The notes beneath the pieces were generated by a model. That model was not told where the DNA came from. It made no database searches and saw nothing but the letters and a program-made list of their open reading frames with translations. The position numbers and the translations under genes were made by a program. Below are positions 16,401 through 23,856 of a DNA stretch of 27,851 nt, in pieces. How positions within the stretch are numbered: the first letter of the stretch is position 1; each line of letters begins with the position of its first letter. The stretch comes from a virus: positions 1-27,851 of IMG/VR virus record IMGVR_UViG_3300020157_000012; one strand, 5' to 3'.

Positions 16401-19400
16401 CCCACAGCCCCAGCAGCAAGTTCTGCTGCTCCCGCCATCTCTATAAATGAAAGATTTAACAACTCTGTACTCATTATAGCTTCCATCTCTTGCTTAGTAG
16501 CTAACTCCATAGAAGTCCAAAACCCATCTATAGCAAGAGAAGCGCCATTAGTGGTAAGAGCAACCCCACCCATCTCAACACCCAAAGCAGAAGAAGCAGC
16601 AATCATATCAGCAATACCCAAATTAACAGAAGCAATAGCCTCAGAAGAAAGACCATTCATTTCAAGAATCATAGTAGCAATACCAGTATTAATTCCAGTA
16701 ATAGCCTCAGAAGAAACAGTGTTCATTTCAAGTATCATACTTGCTAATCCAGTATTAACATTAGCAATTCCCTGAGTGGAAACTACACCAAATTCTCCAT
16801 TCATTACAGCCAAACTAGCATTAACAGAAGCAATAGCCTCAGAAGAAAGCATTTGCATATCTCCAGCTAAAACAGTAGTAATACTCGTTAATTCATTAGT
16901 TTCTTGAATAGCAACATTATATTGCATACTTAATCTAGCCAAAGCCTCATTCTCCTTAGCACTAAGGAAAACAATTTTTTCTTTTTCAACCTCAACACCT
17001 TTAAGCATAAGAGCATATTCTTGTTGCATTTTTGTTTGCAATTCAATAGCAGCAGTATTAACACCAGTTAAATCAGCAGTAGGAGCAGGAACAGAACCCA
17101 AAGGAGCAAATCTACCCGCACCCAATTCGCCCTTAGGAATACGACCTCTAACAGGCAAAGCAGGGCCATGCACAGGCAAAGCAGGCTCAGCTACAGTATT
17201 AAAATCTTTCACACTCGCAGACAACAAAGCCATTTTTGCAGCAGAAGCCTCTTGAGCAGCAACAGATGCCTTCTTAGCAGTAGCAGACTCAGCCCACATA
17301 GACATCTTTTTTCTTTCAGCAATCATCACAGCATCAGCTTCAGCTTTAGCCGCAGCAGCAACAGCAACAGCTTCTTCTTGAGCAGCAGCAATAGCAGCAG
17401 CAGCTTTCTCTTGATCTGCAAGAATTGAAGCAGCAGCAGCCGCTTCTTGAGCAGCAAGTCTTTCCGCAGCCCTAATATCCCTTTGAGATACTTTAGGGAT
17501 AGCTTGAGCAACTACTTTAGGGGCACTCGCAGCAGCAGCTTTCGCCTGAGCCTCTGCTGCTAAAAGAGTTTCTTTCGCCAAAGCAGCCTCAGCAGCAGCA
17601 GCAGCAACAGCAGCTTGCGTATTCTCTTGCATAACAAAAGTAGAAGCAGATATGGCAGTAGCCTCATTAGCTCTAGCCAACGTCACTTTTTCAACATAAA
17701 CAGCTACATCTGCTTGGGCAGTTTGCTCAGCTTTCAAAATGCCAGTCATCAACCCAAATTTTTTAACAACACCAGCAATAACACCATCACCAGAAGCCAT
17801 TTTTGCAACAAGAATACCAAATTTACTAGCAGAAGTTGTAAGATTACCATTAACCATCATCAATGGCTTATTCATATACATAAGCTGACTGCTAGCATTT
17901 ACAGCACCAGCACTAACCTTAGCTAACCCCGGCACAATGCTAATTAATCCATTTGCAAGAAATCCAACTGCAACCTGAACACCACCAACCGCCATTTTTA
18001 ATGGACCAAGCACAGCAACAAAAGCCAAAAACCCTGTTATGGCAGCTTTCATACCGGGACTCATCTGTTGGAAAAAATTAGAAATCTTAGTAGCCCACTG
18101 ATCAACAAAATCAAGAACAGGTCTAAGACCCGACATCATTTGAGCAGCCACAAGTTTAAAATTATTTTTAATTCTTTGCAATGCAGTATCAATAGTACCA
18201 GTAGCAGCCTTCAACTCTTTTTGAGCTAAATCAATATTTGCTGCACCACCAGCAAACTCAACAGCAATAACTCTACCAGATTGACTACCAATCTGGGATA
18301 TTAAATCTTGACCTTTCTTTTTAGCATCAAGCACCGCGGCAGCAACTGCGCCACGAGCCAACGCTGCTGCTTGAATATCTTCTTGAGTAACAGTATGAAG
18401 AACAGATTTACCAAAACTATCCATATACTCAATTTGCTGACCAACTTGCGAAGCAGCAACTCTAGCAGTATTTGCCATATCGCTCATACTTTTAATAACA
18501 GGTATCGTAGAACCATTTAAAGCATTTTGAGCATTTATTGTATCATTAGCAATTTTAGTTAAATTATATGCAGCACTCCCAACATTGCCAATTTCAGTAT
18601 TAAAAGTAGCCATATCTCTAATAGCAACTTCCATTCTTGTTCCTTGCCGTGTACCAAACATTTGACTAAAAAATTGTAAAGTTCCCTTAACACCATACTC
18701 TGAATTTTTTTGTAATGTGGTAAATGCATGAGCTAATCTATCAATACTATTAATACCAATACCAGCAGCAGCAGGAAAATCAACTCCAGTAGTCTTTGCT
18801 AAAGTATCCAACATATCTTTAGTCTGCTTAGAAGGCGAATTCAATCTCTGCAAAGAAACTTTAATAGAAGTAGCAGAAGCACCAACTTCAAACCCAGCAG
18901 CTTTCATAGGAGCTAACAATGCAGCTACTTCTGTCATAGAAATACCAAAAGCTTGCGCAGTAGCAGCAACCTCAGGGAAAGCCTTACCAATATCAGAAAG
19001 AGATAAGGCTGTAACATTTTCTATAGCATTAAACGCATACAGCTGACCTGTAGCAATTTTAAGAGCTTCAGCTTCCTTATATGTCCCAGAAATAACTATA
19101 CCCTGCATATCTGCATTATCTTGCAAGGCAGTCGTAGCATTTTGATACATTGTTTGAACTAAATTTTTAGAACCACTAATATTCATATCGCCAAGCTTTT
19201 CAGTCTGAACACTTAATTCTGCCAAATAAGTAGCACTTTTTTCTGACTGCAAACCCAACTCGGCAAAATCACCAGCAATACTAATAACAAGTTCTCTAGC
19301 GACACCATATCTCATAGATATACCAGTTAAAGCTGTATCCATATCTTTAAGTGTCTTAACCATTTTTTCAGCTTGCGCTTGCTGCGCAGGAGTTATAGCT

Positions 19401-20005
19401 TCACCAACACCAATCCCCATCTTTTCAAAAGCTTGAGTTGTACTATTCGCAGTATTCTCAAGAATTTTGTTAATACGAGTTAATTCTTTATCAACATTAG
19501 AAACAGCAGATAGGCCAACACGACCAAACATAAGTAAAGGAGCAGTAAGACCTTTTACCATAGAATACCCAACATATTGGGAATCCTTACCAGTTGCTAT
19601 CATAGCCTTAGATAAACTAGAAAGATCTTCTTTTAAAACTTTTGTCTTAATACTTTTAAGACCTTCATTGTATGCTTTAAGACTGGACGCATTAGCACTT
19701 GCATTATAACTATTTTTAGCAAAACCAGTTGTTAATGCAGCAATATCATGACTAGTGCCGCTCATTTCTTTTGAAAGAGCTTTTTGATTAGTAATCACCG
19801 CACTAAGAGATTTAGCGTGATCATTAGCACCTCTGCTGGTACGGCCCAAAGCCGTACCCAGCGAGGTAGCGCGAGCATCTAGATTAGTAACGTTTGAAAC
19901 ACCCTGTGCAACACCAACGTTAAGTTGGCGCATTGCATGGCTCAAAGCCGAAAGTTGTTCTACACCAGTTACTTTAACATTAATATTGATATCGTCAGAA
20001 GCCAT
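13439..20005 (-). CDS. Tail tape measure protein, TP901 type
   Basis: This 2188-aa protein sets tail length and fills the tail tube. The ATG at 20005 has AGG 4 bases upstream; a TTG at 20017 would add four residues. Residues about 150-520 match the TP901 core (GDFAELGLQSE, LSLSDIGKAFPEVAATAQAFG, MKAAGFEVGASATSIKVSLQRL, FGTRQGTRMEVAI). Hydrophobic stretches lie at about 654-690 and 1275-1332 and may enter the host membrane during DNA delivery. Residues about 800-927 are Ala-rich and coiled-coil; 1054-1141 are four 22-aa repeats. A run of 10 glycines lies near residue 1990. GGEFVINAAAV near 2090 is a common tape measure C-terminal motif. At roughly 0.15 nm per residue the tail would be about 330 nm, if uncleaved. 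No lysozyme or peptidase motif was recognised. Confidence 0.9.
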   Translation of the reverse strand: MASDDININVKVTGVEQLSALSHAMRQLNVGVAQGVSNVTNLDARATSLGTALGRTSRGANDHAKSLSAVITNQKALSKEMSGTSHDIAALTTGFAKNSYNASANASSLKAYNEGLKSIKTKVLKEDLSSLSKAMIATGKDSQYVGYSMVKGLTAPLLMFGRVGLSAVSNVDKELTRINKILENTANSTTQAFEKMGIGVGEAITPAQQAQAEKMVKTLKDMDTALTGISMRYGVARELVISIAGDFAELGLQSEKSATYLAELSVQTEKLGDMNISGSKNLVQTMYQNATTALQDNADMQGIVISGTYKEAEALKIATGQLYAFNAIENVTALSLSDIGKAFPEVAATAQAFGISMTEVAALLAPMKAAGFEVGASATSIKVSLQRLNSPSKQTKDMLDTLAKTTGVDFPAAAGIGINSIDRLAHAFTTLQKNSEYGVKGTLQFFSQMFGTRQGTRMEVAIRDMATFNTEIGNVGSAAYNLTKIANDTINAQNALNGSTIPVIKSMSDMANTARVAASQVGQQIEYMDSFGKSVLHTVTQEDIQAAALARGAVAAAVLDAKKKGQDLISQIGSQSGRVIAVEFAGGAANIDLAQKELKAATGTIDTALQRIKNNFKLVAAQMMSGLRPVLDFVDQWATKISNFFQQMSPGMKAAITGFLAFVAVLGPLKMAVGGVQVAVGFLANGLISIVPGLAKVSAGAVNASSQLMYMNKPLMMVNGNLTTSASKFGILVAKMASGDGVIAGVVKKFGLMTGILKAEQTAQADVAVYVEKVTLARANEATAISASTFVMQENTQAAVAAAAAEAALAKETLLAAEAQAKAAAASAPKVVAQAIPKVSQRDIRAAERLAAQEAAAAASILADQEKAAAAIAAAQEEAVAVAAAAKAEADAVMIAERKKMSMWAESATAKKASVAAQEASAAKMALLSASVKDFNTVAEPALPVHGPALPVRGRIPKGELGAGRFAPLGSVPAPTADLTGVNTAAIELQTKMQQEYALMLKGVEVEKEKIVFLSAKENEALARLSMQYNVAIQETNELTSITTVLAGDMQMLSSEAIASVNASLAVMNGEFGVVSTQGIANVNTGLASMILEMNTVSSEAITGINTGIATMILEMNGLSSEAIASVNLGIADMIAASSALGVEMGGVALTTNGASLAIDGFWTSMELATKQEMEAIMSTELLNLSFIEMAGAAELAAGAVGLNQIALMSDATAAEVAAGAQEIMNVAIAESIALTGGAAAAAAVYTGVVATEAVAMEVAAIAATELAVAEVAASGGGFLAFIGSAIAGLASFAVGLLSVGGLMTAIGTALGITAIVAAIALVVGGVMMLIDAFRTTKDSMKPIHEAFNLLKNAFINIITPIKDAISVMLGFGDGKTASQVGKIGGVIKAIAKSISDFINENVVPAIKVVMTAAANVVHGVMQFIQVFIELFHGNWKKALGLLVSSLGTILRAALNVVKFVVDKWIDLWLFTINATIDLFFGLDMAIKKAVGGAIQWVAEKLADLIDMLPSWVPFAHEGAGALRTVGKAVSDFADGAANVEKKIAKGLKGGIGAIVGIGKKGIDGVFNTIDTGLNAVTQGWVKNIDGASKKIKYKAQGDAPEISEIFTSALGSGIDKAAGAVSGKLKDLAQKFIDSVLGIVSTSIKDVVDEMVKALESQKSAAMAVYDAQLATLDKLEKAEASLTAEMQYQSDRRKMIAERALQVQNYQRNRALAIYEGRIDDARVLSLEESSNKISFDDSVAKIDSDRQKTLAKENLDALKKAIEESKSLASKFFDDSVQQFKDAANLITKFPPQTVEQYGVQLDMLNAVASQAATKNGETFGEMMKQMVTHLADDIPNQGVPVFTTSLDQLVAVAESKYGLSSTGPDGTIIGATIGMLMGISGQITGNATDIVNHFGAIVTDIQGVSSVGFDVLANDIITPALDNLAQIFVDHNPFKVFADAILEANYRMLLDLTKIFGGAGSVVDALGAKLDGLVVKYTLANEAAAAGAGGGGGGGGGGSPPGKYVVDGVDYANPAVWNGSAGLTGYGAAESNRYVQIGAVRVKLEAGTRMVINPVGKFNGGIIPAFANGGYNVPGPESQGVHALLHGGEFVINAAAVKNIGMATLTGLNNMRYRDVPKNPDYKVSSGSTTNSTVNIIVDNFIGEDQWFNELVSKYNMNVVPRNQKNAGLEGRVLTSYSGLSRGM
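16583..16846 (-). repeat. Four exact-length 22-residue repeats in tape measure
   Basis: Four consecutive 66-bp units encode variants of SSEAIASVN.GLA.MILEMN.. with no indels; the conserved block recurs at + strand 16638, 16704, 16770 and 16836. The DNA is about 70-80% similar between the closest units by eye. The pattern suggests local unequal duplication. Such repeats in tape measure genes can add or remove fixed tail length. Confidence 0.85.
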
Positions 20006-20053
20006 ATAACCTACCAATAATAATTATGTCATCTAATTGATGATAAAGCAAAA

Positions 20054-20676
20054 CTAAGTTTCATAACCAATGCCAAAAGGCAAATATTTCAAATCATTAC
20101 CCGCAATAGGCATAACTGGAATGGGAGGAGTAGGATCATACCAATCATCATCAAAATCAACTTCCCCACCAGAAGCCATAGCAGAAATTTTAACTTGCTT
20201 AACAAATTCATTAGAACAAGCCCTACTCAATAAAAAAAGTTCTTCTAAAGTTAGATTATTTTCTAACTCCAAAATACTTTTCCAAGCACCAACTTGCACA
20301 AAAACTTCTGCTTCATACTTAAGCAATAAAAGATCATCCCAACTTACGCCGTCAGATCCATTACTGCTAGTTATCAGTTTGGGTCGTTACCCATTGCAGC
20401 ACTCATAAGAAGACTATACGTCTTCAAATCAAGAATGTCTTCCAAAGTATCAGAGTCAGCAGCAAGATCAGGATCAGTTGCCATTAAAGCAATAGCAGCA
20501 GATTCAATCATCTTATCAATATCCTCATCACTCATGGAACCCTCTTCAGTAGTCTTCATAGTATTAGCAACTTTCATGAACTTACGAAGTTGACGAATAG
20601 TCAATGGACGGATAGTCCGAATTTTACCATCCGCAAACTTAATCTCTTGTCCAGCATGTAAATCTTTATTAGCCAA
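20054..20676 (-). CDS. Tail assembly chaperone G-T (product of -1 frameshift)
   Basis: This is the longer of two products. Ribosomes start at TTG 20676, read the G frame, slip back one base on CCCAAAC at 20383-20377 and continue (CTG ATA ACT AGC ...) without a stop to 20054, giving about 207 aa. The downstream part includes SWDDLLLLKYEAEVFVQVG and an acidic, Pro-rich tail (DFDDDWYDPTPPIP). In many long-tailed phages a G/G-T pair, made in a fixed ratio by slippage, binds the tape measure and recruits tail tube subunits. The location between major tail protein and tape measure is canonical. The second frame has no credible independent start: its first TTG is at 20326 and no Shine-Dalgarno site was seen. 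Confidence 0.85.
20374..20676 (-). CDS. Tail assembly chaperone G (unshifted product)
   Basis: This 100-aa protein begins at TTG (20676). An in-frame TGA lies three codons upstream and AAGGA sits 9 bases before the TTG, so this start is nearly forced. The sequence MANKDLHAGQEIKFADGKIRT is followed by a helical region (RPLTIRQLRKFMKV) and an acidic stretch, typical of tail chaperones. It is the first gene after the terminator at 20707-20746. It ends with TGA immediately after the slippery heptamer, so most ribosomes should make this form. Confidence 0.85.
   Translation of the reverse strand: MANKDLHAGQEIKFADGKIRTIRPLTIRQLRKFMKVANTMKTTEEGSMSDEDIDKMIESAAIALMATDPDLAADSDTLEDILDLKTYSLLMSAAMGNDPN
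20377..20383 (-). promoter_or_regulatory. Programmed -1 frameshift site CCCAAAC
   Basis: In the zero frame the codons are GAC CCA AAC TGA, giving the canonical X XXY YYZ heptamer C-CCA-AAC, directly followed by the stop codon. Slipping to CCC AAA opens the frame of the downstream tail chaperone segment. I see no strong hairpin just downstream; the adjacent stop codon may itself promote pausing. Confidence 0.85.
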
Positions 20677-20706
20677 TTTTGATCATCCTTTTTATATATA
20701 AACGGC

Positions 20707-20746
20707 AAAAAGCCTCAGGTGTAGTATATCACACCTGAGGCTTTTT
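20707..20746 (-). terminator. Rho-independent terminator after major tail gene
   Basis: A perfect 16-bp inverted repeat (arms 20707-20722 and 20731-20746, core GCCTCAGGTGT) flanks an 8-base loop. On the minus strand it ends in TTTTT. Because the arms carry A and T runs at both ends it could work in both directions. It lies 20 bases after the major tail gene, where many phages reduce read-through so that tail tube protein exceeds the downstream products. Confidence 0.9.
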
Positions 20747-20766
20747 ACGTTAAAAATTAAAACAAA

Positions 20767-21360
20767 TTACACTTGATCAATAACTTTGCCATACTCGTAG
20801 TTAGTATCACTAACAACAGGCAAAATACGGAACACAACACTGAACACAGAAGCCTCAGCACGCTTGTAGTTCATCGAAGAGGCATCCATAGAAATGGCTC
20901 TCTTAGCGTTAAACTTACGATACTTGATAACCGTAGAGTTGCTACCCGGTGCATAACCATTCACTTGAATAGCTTTCTCAACTGGGATAACGCTCTGAAT
21001 ACCAAATTTGAATGTGCTAGTACCTGCACCATCAAGGTTGTTAGACGACAAATAAGTACCGTTAGCGGTATTATCATAGTTCCATGCCATAGCAAGGTTA
21101 TTCAAAGTTGCCTCAACAAGAGTTGTCTTCAAAGTAACCTTAACTTTTGACTGAATAATCTTAGCTGCATCACCGAACTGATCAATCTCAATGTCCACCA
21201 TATCTGGTGCCCACTGAATCTCAACACCACCCTGAGTTGCTCCAACCGAAGTCATCGAATCAAACGATGCCTGAGTTGCAGTCAAATTGGACGGACCTAT
21301 TTTAATTTCTGCTTCACCAACAACAATGTTGGTAGTTACTACGTTAGCTGCACCGGGCAT
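20767..21360 (-). CDS. Major tail (tube) protein
   Basis: This 197-aa protein starts MPGAANVVTTNIVVGEAEIKIGP and continues with QGGVEIQWAPDMVDIEIDQFG, KVKVTLKTTLVEATLNNLAMAW and a C-terminal beta region. This is the pattern of siphovirus tail tube subunits (N-terminal loop, 'D.VEI..DQ..G' strand, 'E.TL.NL..A' helix). Hexameric rings of it should stack around the tape measure. It has the best ribosome site here (AGGAGG, 7 bases before ATG) and is followed by a strong terminator, both consistent with high expression. It follows the small unknown gene after 11 bases. Confidence 0.88.
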   Translation of the reverse strand: MPGAANVVTTNIVVGEAEIKIGPSNLTATQASFDSMTSVGATQGGVEIQWAPDMVDIEIDQFGDAAKIIQSKVKVTLKTTLVEATLNNLAMAWNYDNTANGTYLSSNNLDGAGTSTFKFGIQSVIPVEKAIQVNGYAPGSNSTVIKYRKFNAKRAISMDASSMNYKRAEASVFSVVFRILPVVSDTNYEYGKVIDQV

Positions 21361-21371
21361 ATAAAATCCTC

Positions 21372-21599
21372 CTATTCACAGACAAAAATTCTTTTGCCTT
21401 TTTTATCTCGCCATTTAGCAATTCTTTTAACATGGACTGGGCGAACTTCATCAATTCGATTCCCAATCCCTAGACCTTTATTCCATTCAAACTCATAAAC
21501 CTTAGAATCAACTCTAGCTATGAATCCGGGGTTTTTGCCTACATATGTAATTGTAACATAATTCATATTATACATAATACCACAATTATTTTTTAACAT
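21372..21599 (-). CDS. Small hypothetical protein between neck and tube genes
   Basis: This protein of up to 75 aa has a predicted small beta fold (NYVTITYVGKNPGFIARVDSKVYEFEW) and a basic end (HVKRIAKWRDKKGKRIFVCE). The start is uncertain. The ATG at 21599 overlaps the preceding gene by 14 bases, while in-frame ATGs at 21575 and 21566 lie after its stop; none has a clear Shine-Dalgarno site. The function is unknown. Its position suggests a tail-tube or neck accessory. Confidence 0.55.
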   Translation of the reverse strand: MLKNNCGIMYNMNYVTITYVGKNPGFIARVDSKVYEFEWNKGLGIGNRIDEVRPVHVKRIAKWRDKKGKRIFVCE

Positions 21600-22005
21600 G
21601 GTAGATATTGAACTCTAGATCCATCCTATACCAACCATCTCGCTCAGAAGGTGCTTCAACAAAAGAGTTAACGAACTCCGCTGAAAGAATCCTAGTATTA
21701 GTACCAGTGACACCACCAGCACCAGCAATCTCGTCACCTTTACTTAAAAGACTTATCATAACTTCACCAATATTCAACATACGATCCATATCCACATCAT
21801 AGATACTATAAAGTATAAGATCTTTCCTCATCCACCAAGATTCAACAGATGGTATGGATGGAGAAAAATAATATACAATAAACGGAGAATTAGTATCAGC
21901 ATATCCAAGAGTAGGATAAATTTCAATAGTTTTACCAGCCAAAGTCGTAATAGAAGTATTAGCTTTTATATAATTGTTAATATCATAAACACTAATAGTA
22001 GCCAT
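21586..22005 (-). CDS. Tail terminator protein
   Basis: This 139-aa protein has the alpha/beta pattern of tail terminators that cap the tube and join it to the neck: an N-terminal helix (VYDINNYIKANTSITTLAG), a beta core (PFIVYYFSP, KDLILYSIYD), a helix (MDRMLNIGEVMISLLSK) and a final strand pair (GWYRMDLEFNIYHVKK). Its place between the gp10-like gene and the tail tube gene fits. The ATG lies one base after the previous stop, with a weak Shine-Dalgarno site. The call rests on fold pattern and order rather than a signature motif. Confidence 0.7.
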   Translation of the reverse strand: MATISVYDINNYIKANTSITTLAGKTIEIYPTLGYADTNSPFIVYYFSPSIPSVESWWMRKDLILYSIYDVDMDRMLNIGEVMISLLSKGDEIAGAGGVTGTNTRILSAEFVNSFVEAPSERDGWYRMDLEFNIYHVKK

Positions 22006-22006
22006 A

Positions 22007-22552
22007 CTACTTAACCCGCTTTAATAAAGTCTTATGTTGTTTATTTAGATTATTTGATATAGCATCATGCGCCATTTTATGAATAGGAATATGAGATCCA
22101 CCAGTTTTTCCAGAAAAAGCATAAGCGCCAATAGCAGGAATTCTTACAGGTGCAGCAATGAAATCACCAGCACTCCAAATACCAGAACTATGAGAAATAA
22201 CGTATCCACGCTTTTTTCTAAGAACATAAGCCTTACGACCAGTAAGACCTTCTTCAGAATTCATGAATATACGAGCAATATGAGTACTAGACCCACCGCT
22301 ACTCCTAGGATAAATCCTAACACTTAACCCTGATGGGCCGGATTTTTTTACTTCCACACTTAAGTATTTGCCACCACGACCTCTTCTTACCAAATCTCGC
22401 TCTATATCGCCCACAGAGGCAAGTAGTGCCCTCTCATTAGCTTCCACAATCTTCTGTGAAAGACGACCATAGTGATCAGCAACTTGATTAAAATGATTTA
22501 GGGGATCACCAAATTGACCAACATTAATTTTAGTTTTAATTTCAAGGCCCAT
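22007..22552 (-). CDS. HK97 gp10-like neck/tail completion protein
   Basis: This 181-aa basic protein has an N-terminal helical segment (DPLNHFNQVADHYGRLSQKIVEAN), the RGRGGKYLSV turn and a beta core with a basic hairpin (RKAYVLRKKRGYVISHS). The ending GSHIPIHKMAHDAISNNL is typical of minor tail or gp10-like proteins ('...A...N...L'). It probably works at the head-tail junction or in tail completion. I chose the ATG at 22552, with GAGGG 9 bases upstream, over a TTG at 22558 that lies too close to that site. It overlaps the stopper gene by 11 bases. Confidence 0.65.
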   Translation of the reverse strand: MGLEIKTKINVGQFGDPLNHFNQVADHYGRLSQKIVEANERALLASVGDIERDLVRRGRGGKYLSVEVKKSGPSGLSVRIYPRSSGGSSTHIARIFMNSEEGLTGRKAYVLRKKRGYVISHSSGIWSAGDFIAAPVRIPAIGAYAFSGKTGGSHIPIHKMAHDAISNNLNKQHKTLLKRVK

Positions 22553-22919
22553 TCTCAATCACCCTCTTTAAAGAAACTTTAGCATGATTTAATTTTCCAG
22601 TAAACTGCATCTTTTTTTCAATACCAGTAACTTCATAATATGAACCCTCAATAACTTCACCATAACGATCTTTTATATTCTTAACTCTAATATCATAATT
22701 TAAAAATCTTAAATAATCTTTAGGAATAAAAATATCTAATTGCTCAATATTAGCAATATAAGGATTATTCAAAGCATAAGAATTAGACCACTGAGCAAAA
22801 CAAGGAATCGTATCAACATACGAAAGAGTATGAACTTTTTGACCGGCAGGGCTAATAGTCTCCACTTTATTATAAAGTTCAATAGTATGATGAAACTTTA
22901 TAAAAGTACCGTAAGACAT
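22542..22919 (-). CDS. Head-tail stopper (adaptor) protein
   Basis: This 125-aa beta-rich protein carries FIKFHHTIELYNKVETISPAG, PCFAQWSNS, LDIFIPKDYLRF, RYGEVIEGSYYEVTGIEK and a final strand, consistent with SPP1 gp16-type or HK97-type head closure proteins. These form a ring under the connector that retains DNA. The start overlaps the connector stop as TAATG. The call depends on small beta-barrel pattern and gene order. Confidence 0.65.
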   Translation of the reverse strand: MSYGTFIKFHHTIELYNKVETISPAGQKVHTLSYVDTIPCFAQWSNSYALNNPYIANIEQLDIFIPKDYLRFLNYDIRVKNIKDRYGEVIEGSYYEVTGIEKKMQFTGKLNHAKVSLKRVIENGP

Positions 22920-23848
22920 TAAACTATATAATCCATAATGAACATCATATAGTCCATCAAAAGAACATCAGCGTCAATATTGCCAGTAGTCTCATAGAAT
23001 CTATTACTCATACTAAACGTAGTAGTATCCATACTGATGCTACTAATACCATGACGACGATACTCTGAATCGTCATTCATAATGTCAGCAATAAGAAGAT
23101 TAGCTGCTTGCTTTACATTAGTTGGGACATATCTCCAACCAAAATCCCCAACAATCTTATAAGAATTAGCAGACTTAAATTTATTAGCAATCAATCTACT
23201 TTGATTAGTTTCAATAATTGATGACTTAAACCTTAAATAATAAGAACTTTCAAAATTACTTGATTCACGAACTCTCTCAATAACATTGTAAGAAGGGTTA
23301 GTAACATCATAAATAACAAGAGAGTCAGTATACCCATCATTCATAGTTACCTTATTTAAATAGGCAATAGGTAAATCCAAATGTAGCATAGTATGATTAT
23401 TACCATCAACAGTAATAGTTTTATTTTCATAATAGTCAAAAGCTTGACCACAATAAGTATTTATAACATTACGAACTCGCAATTCAAACTTATCAAAAAC
23501 ATCTTGAAACTTAGTAATAAGCTCAGGGTACTCTTCAAAAAAAGTTTCCGAATCCGTATAAGGAGTATAAACATTAAAATACTGATACTGAGAATACGAA
23601 ACCCCAGACATAGTATAAGTAAACTTAGCTTTATATACGCCAGCAGAACTCAAAATATAAATACCTGAAGACTCCTGACCAAAAGTAACAGTGTAAACAC
23701 CAGTAGAAACCTTGGTAGCAGAAACACCAGTTTTTACAAGAGTATCTCCAAGATCATGGTAAAGATCAACAGTAACAATATTAGAAGTAGGATCAGAAGG
23801 TAAAGTAAGAGTAAGAGTCTTACTATTATTTATTTTAATAGTATCCAT
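22919..23848 (-). CDS. Head-tail connector with N-terminal Ig-like domain
   Basis: This 309-aa protein appears to have two parts. Residues 1-95 are a beta sandwich (KTLTLTLPSD ... VTVDLYHDLGDTLVKTG ... VYKAKFTYTMSGVSYSQ). Residues about 100-309 resemble gp6-type head-tail connectors: helices (ETFFEEYPELITKFQDVFDK), a beta insertion, then PTNVKQAANLLIADIMNDD and a C-terminal 'GNIDADVLLMDY' helix. Twelve-fold rings of such proteins extend the portal. AAGG, overlapping the stop of the Cys-rich gene, lies 7 bases before the ATG. The fusion is likely a natural family arrangement, but I cannot verify this. Confidence 0.68.
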   Translation of the reverse strand: MDTIKINNSKTLTLTLPSDPTSNIVTVDLYHDLGDTLVKTGVSATKVSTGVYTVTFGQESSGIYILSSAGVYKAKFTYTMSGVSYSQYQYFNVYTPYTDSETFFEEYPELITKFQDVFDKFELRVRNVINTYCGQAFDYYENKTITVDGNNHTMLHLDLPIAYLNKVTMNDGYTDSLVIYDVTNPSYNVIERVRESSNFESSYYLRFKSSIIETNQSRLIANKFKSANSYKIVGDFGWRYVPTNVKQAANLLIADIMNDDSEYRRHGISSISMDTTTFSMSNRFYETTGNIDADVLLMDYMMFIMDYIV

Positions 23849-23856
23849 AACACACC

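Noticed and set aside
20054-20326. Independent gene starting at the TTG at 20326
   Set aside because: No ribosome site was seen, and the frame runs open upstream exactly to the CCCAAAC heptamer, so it is the frameshifted part of the chaperone.
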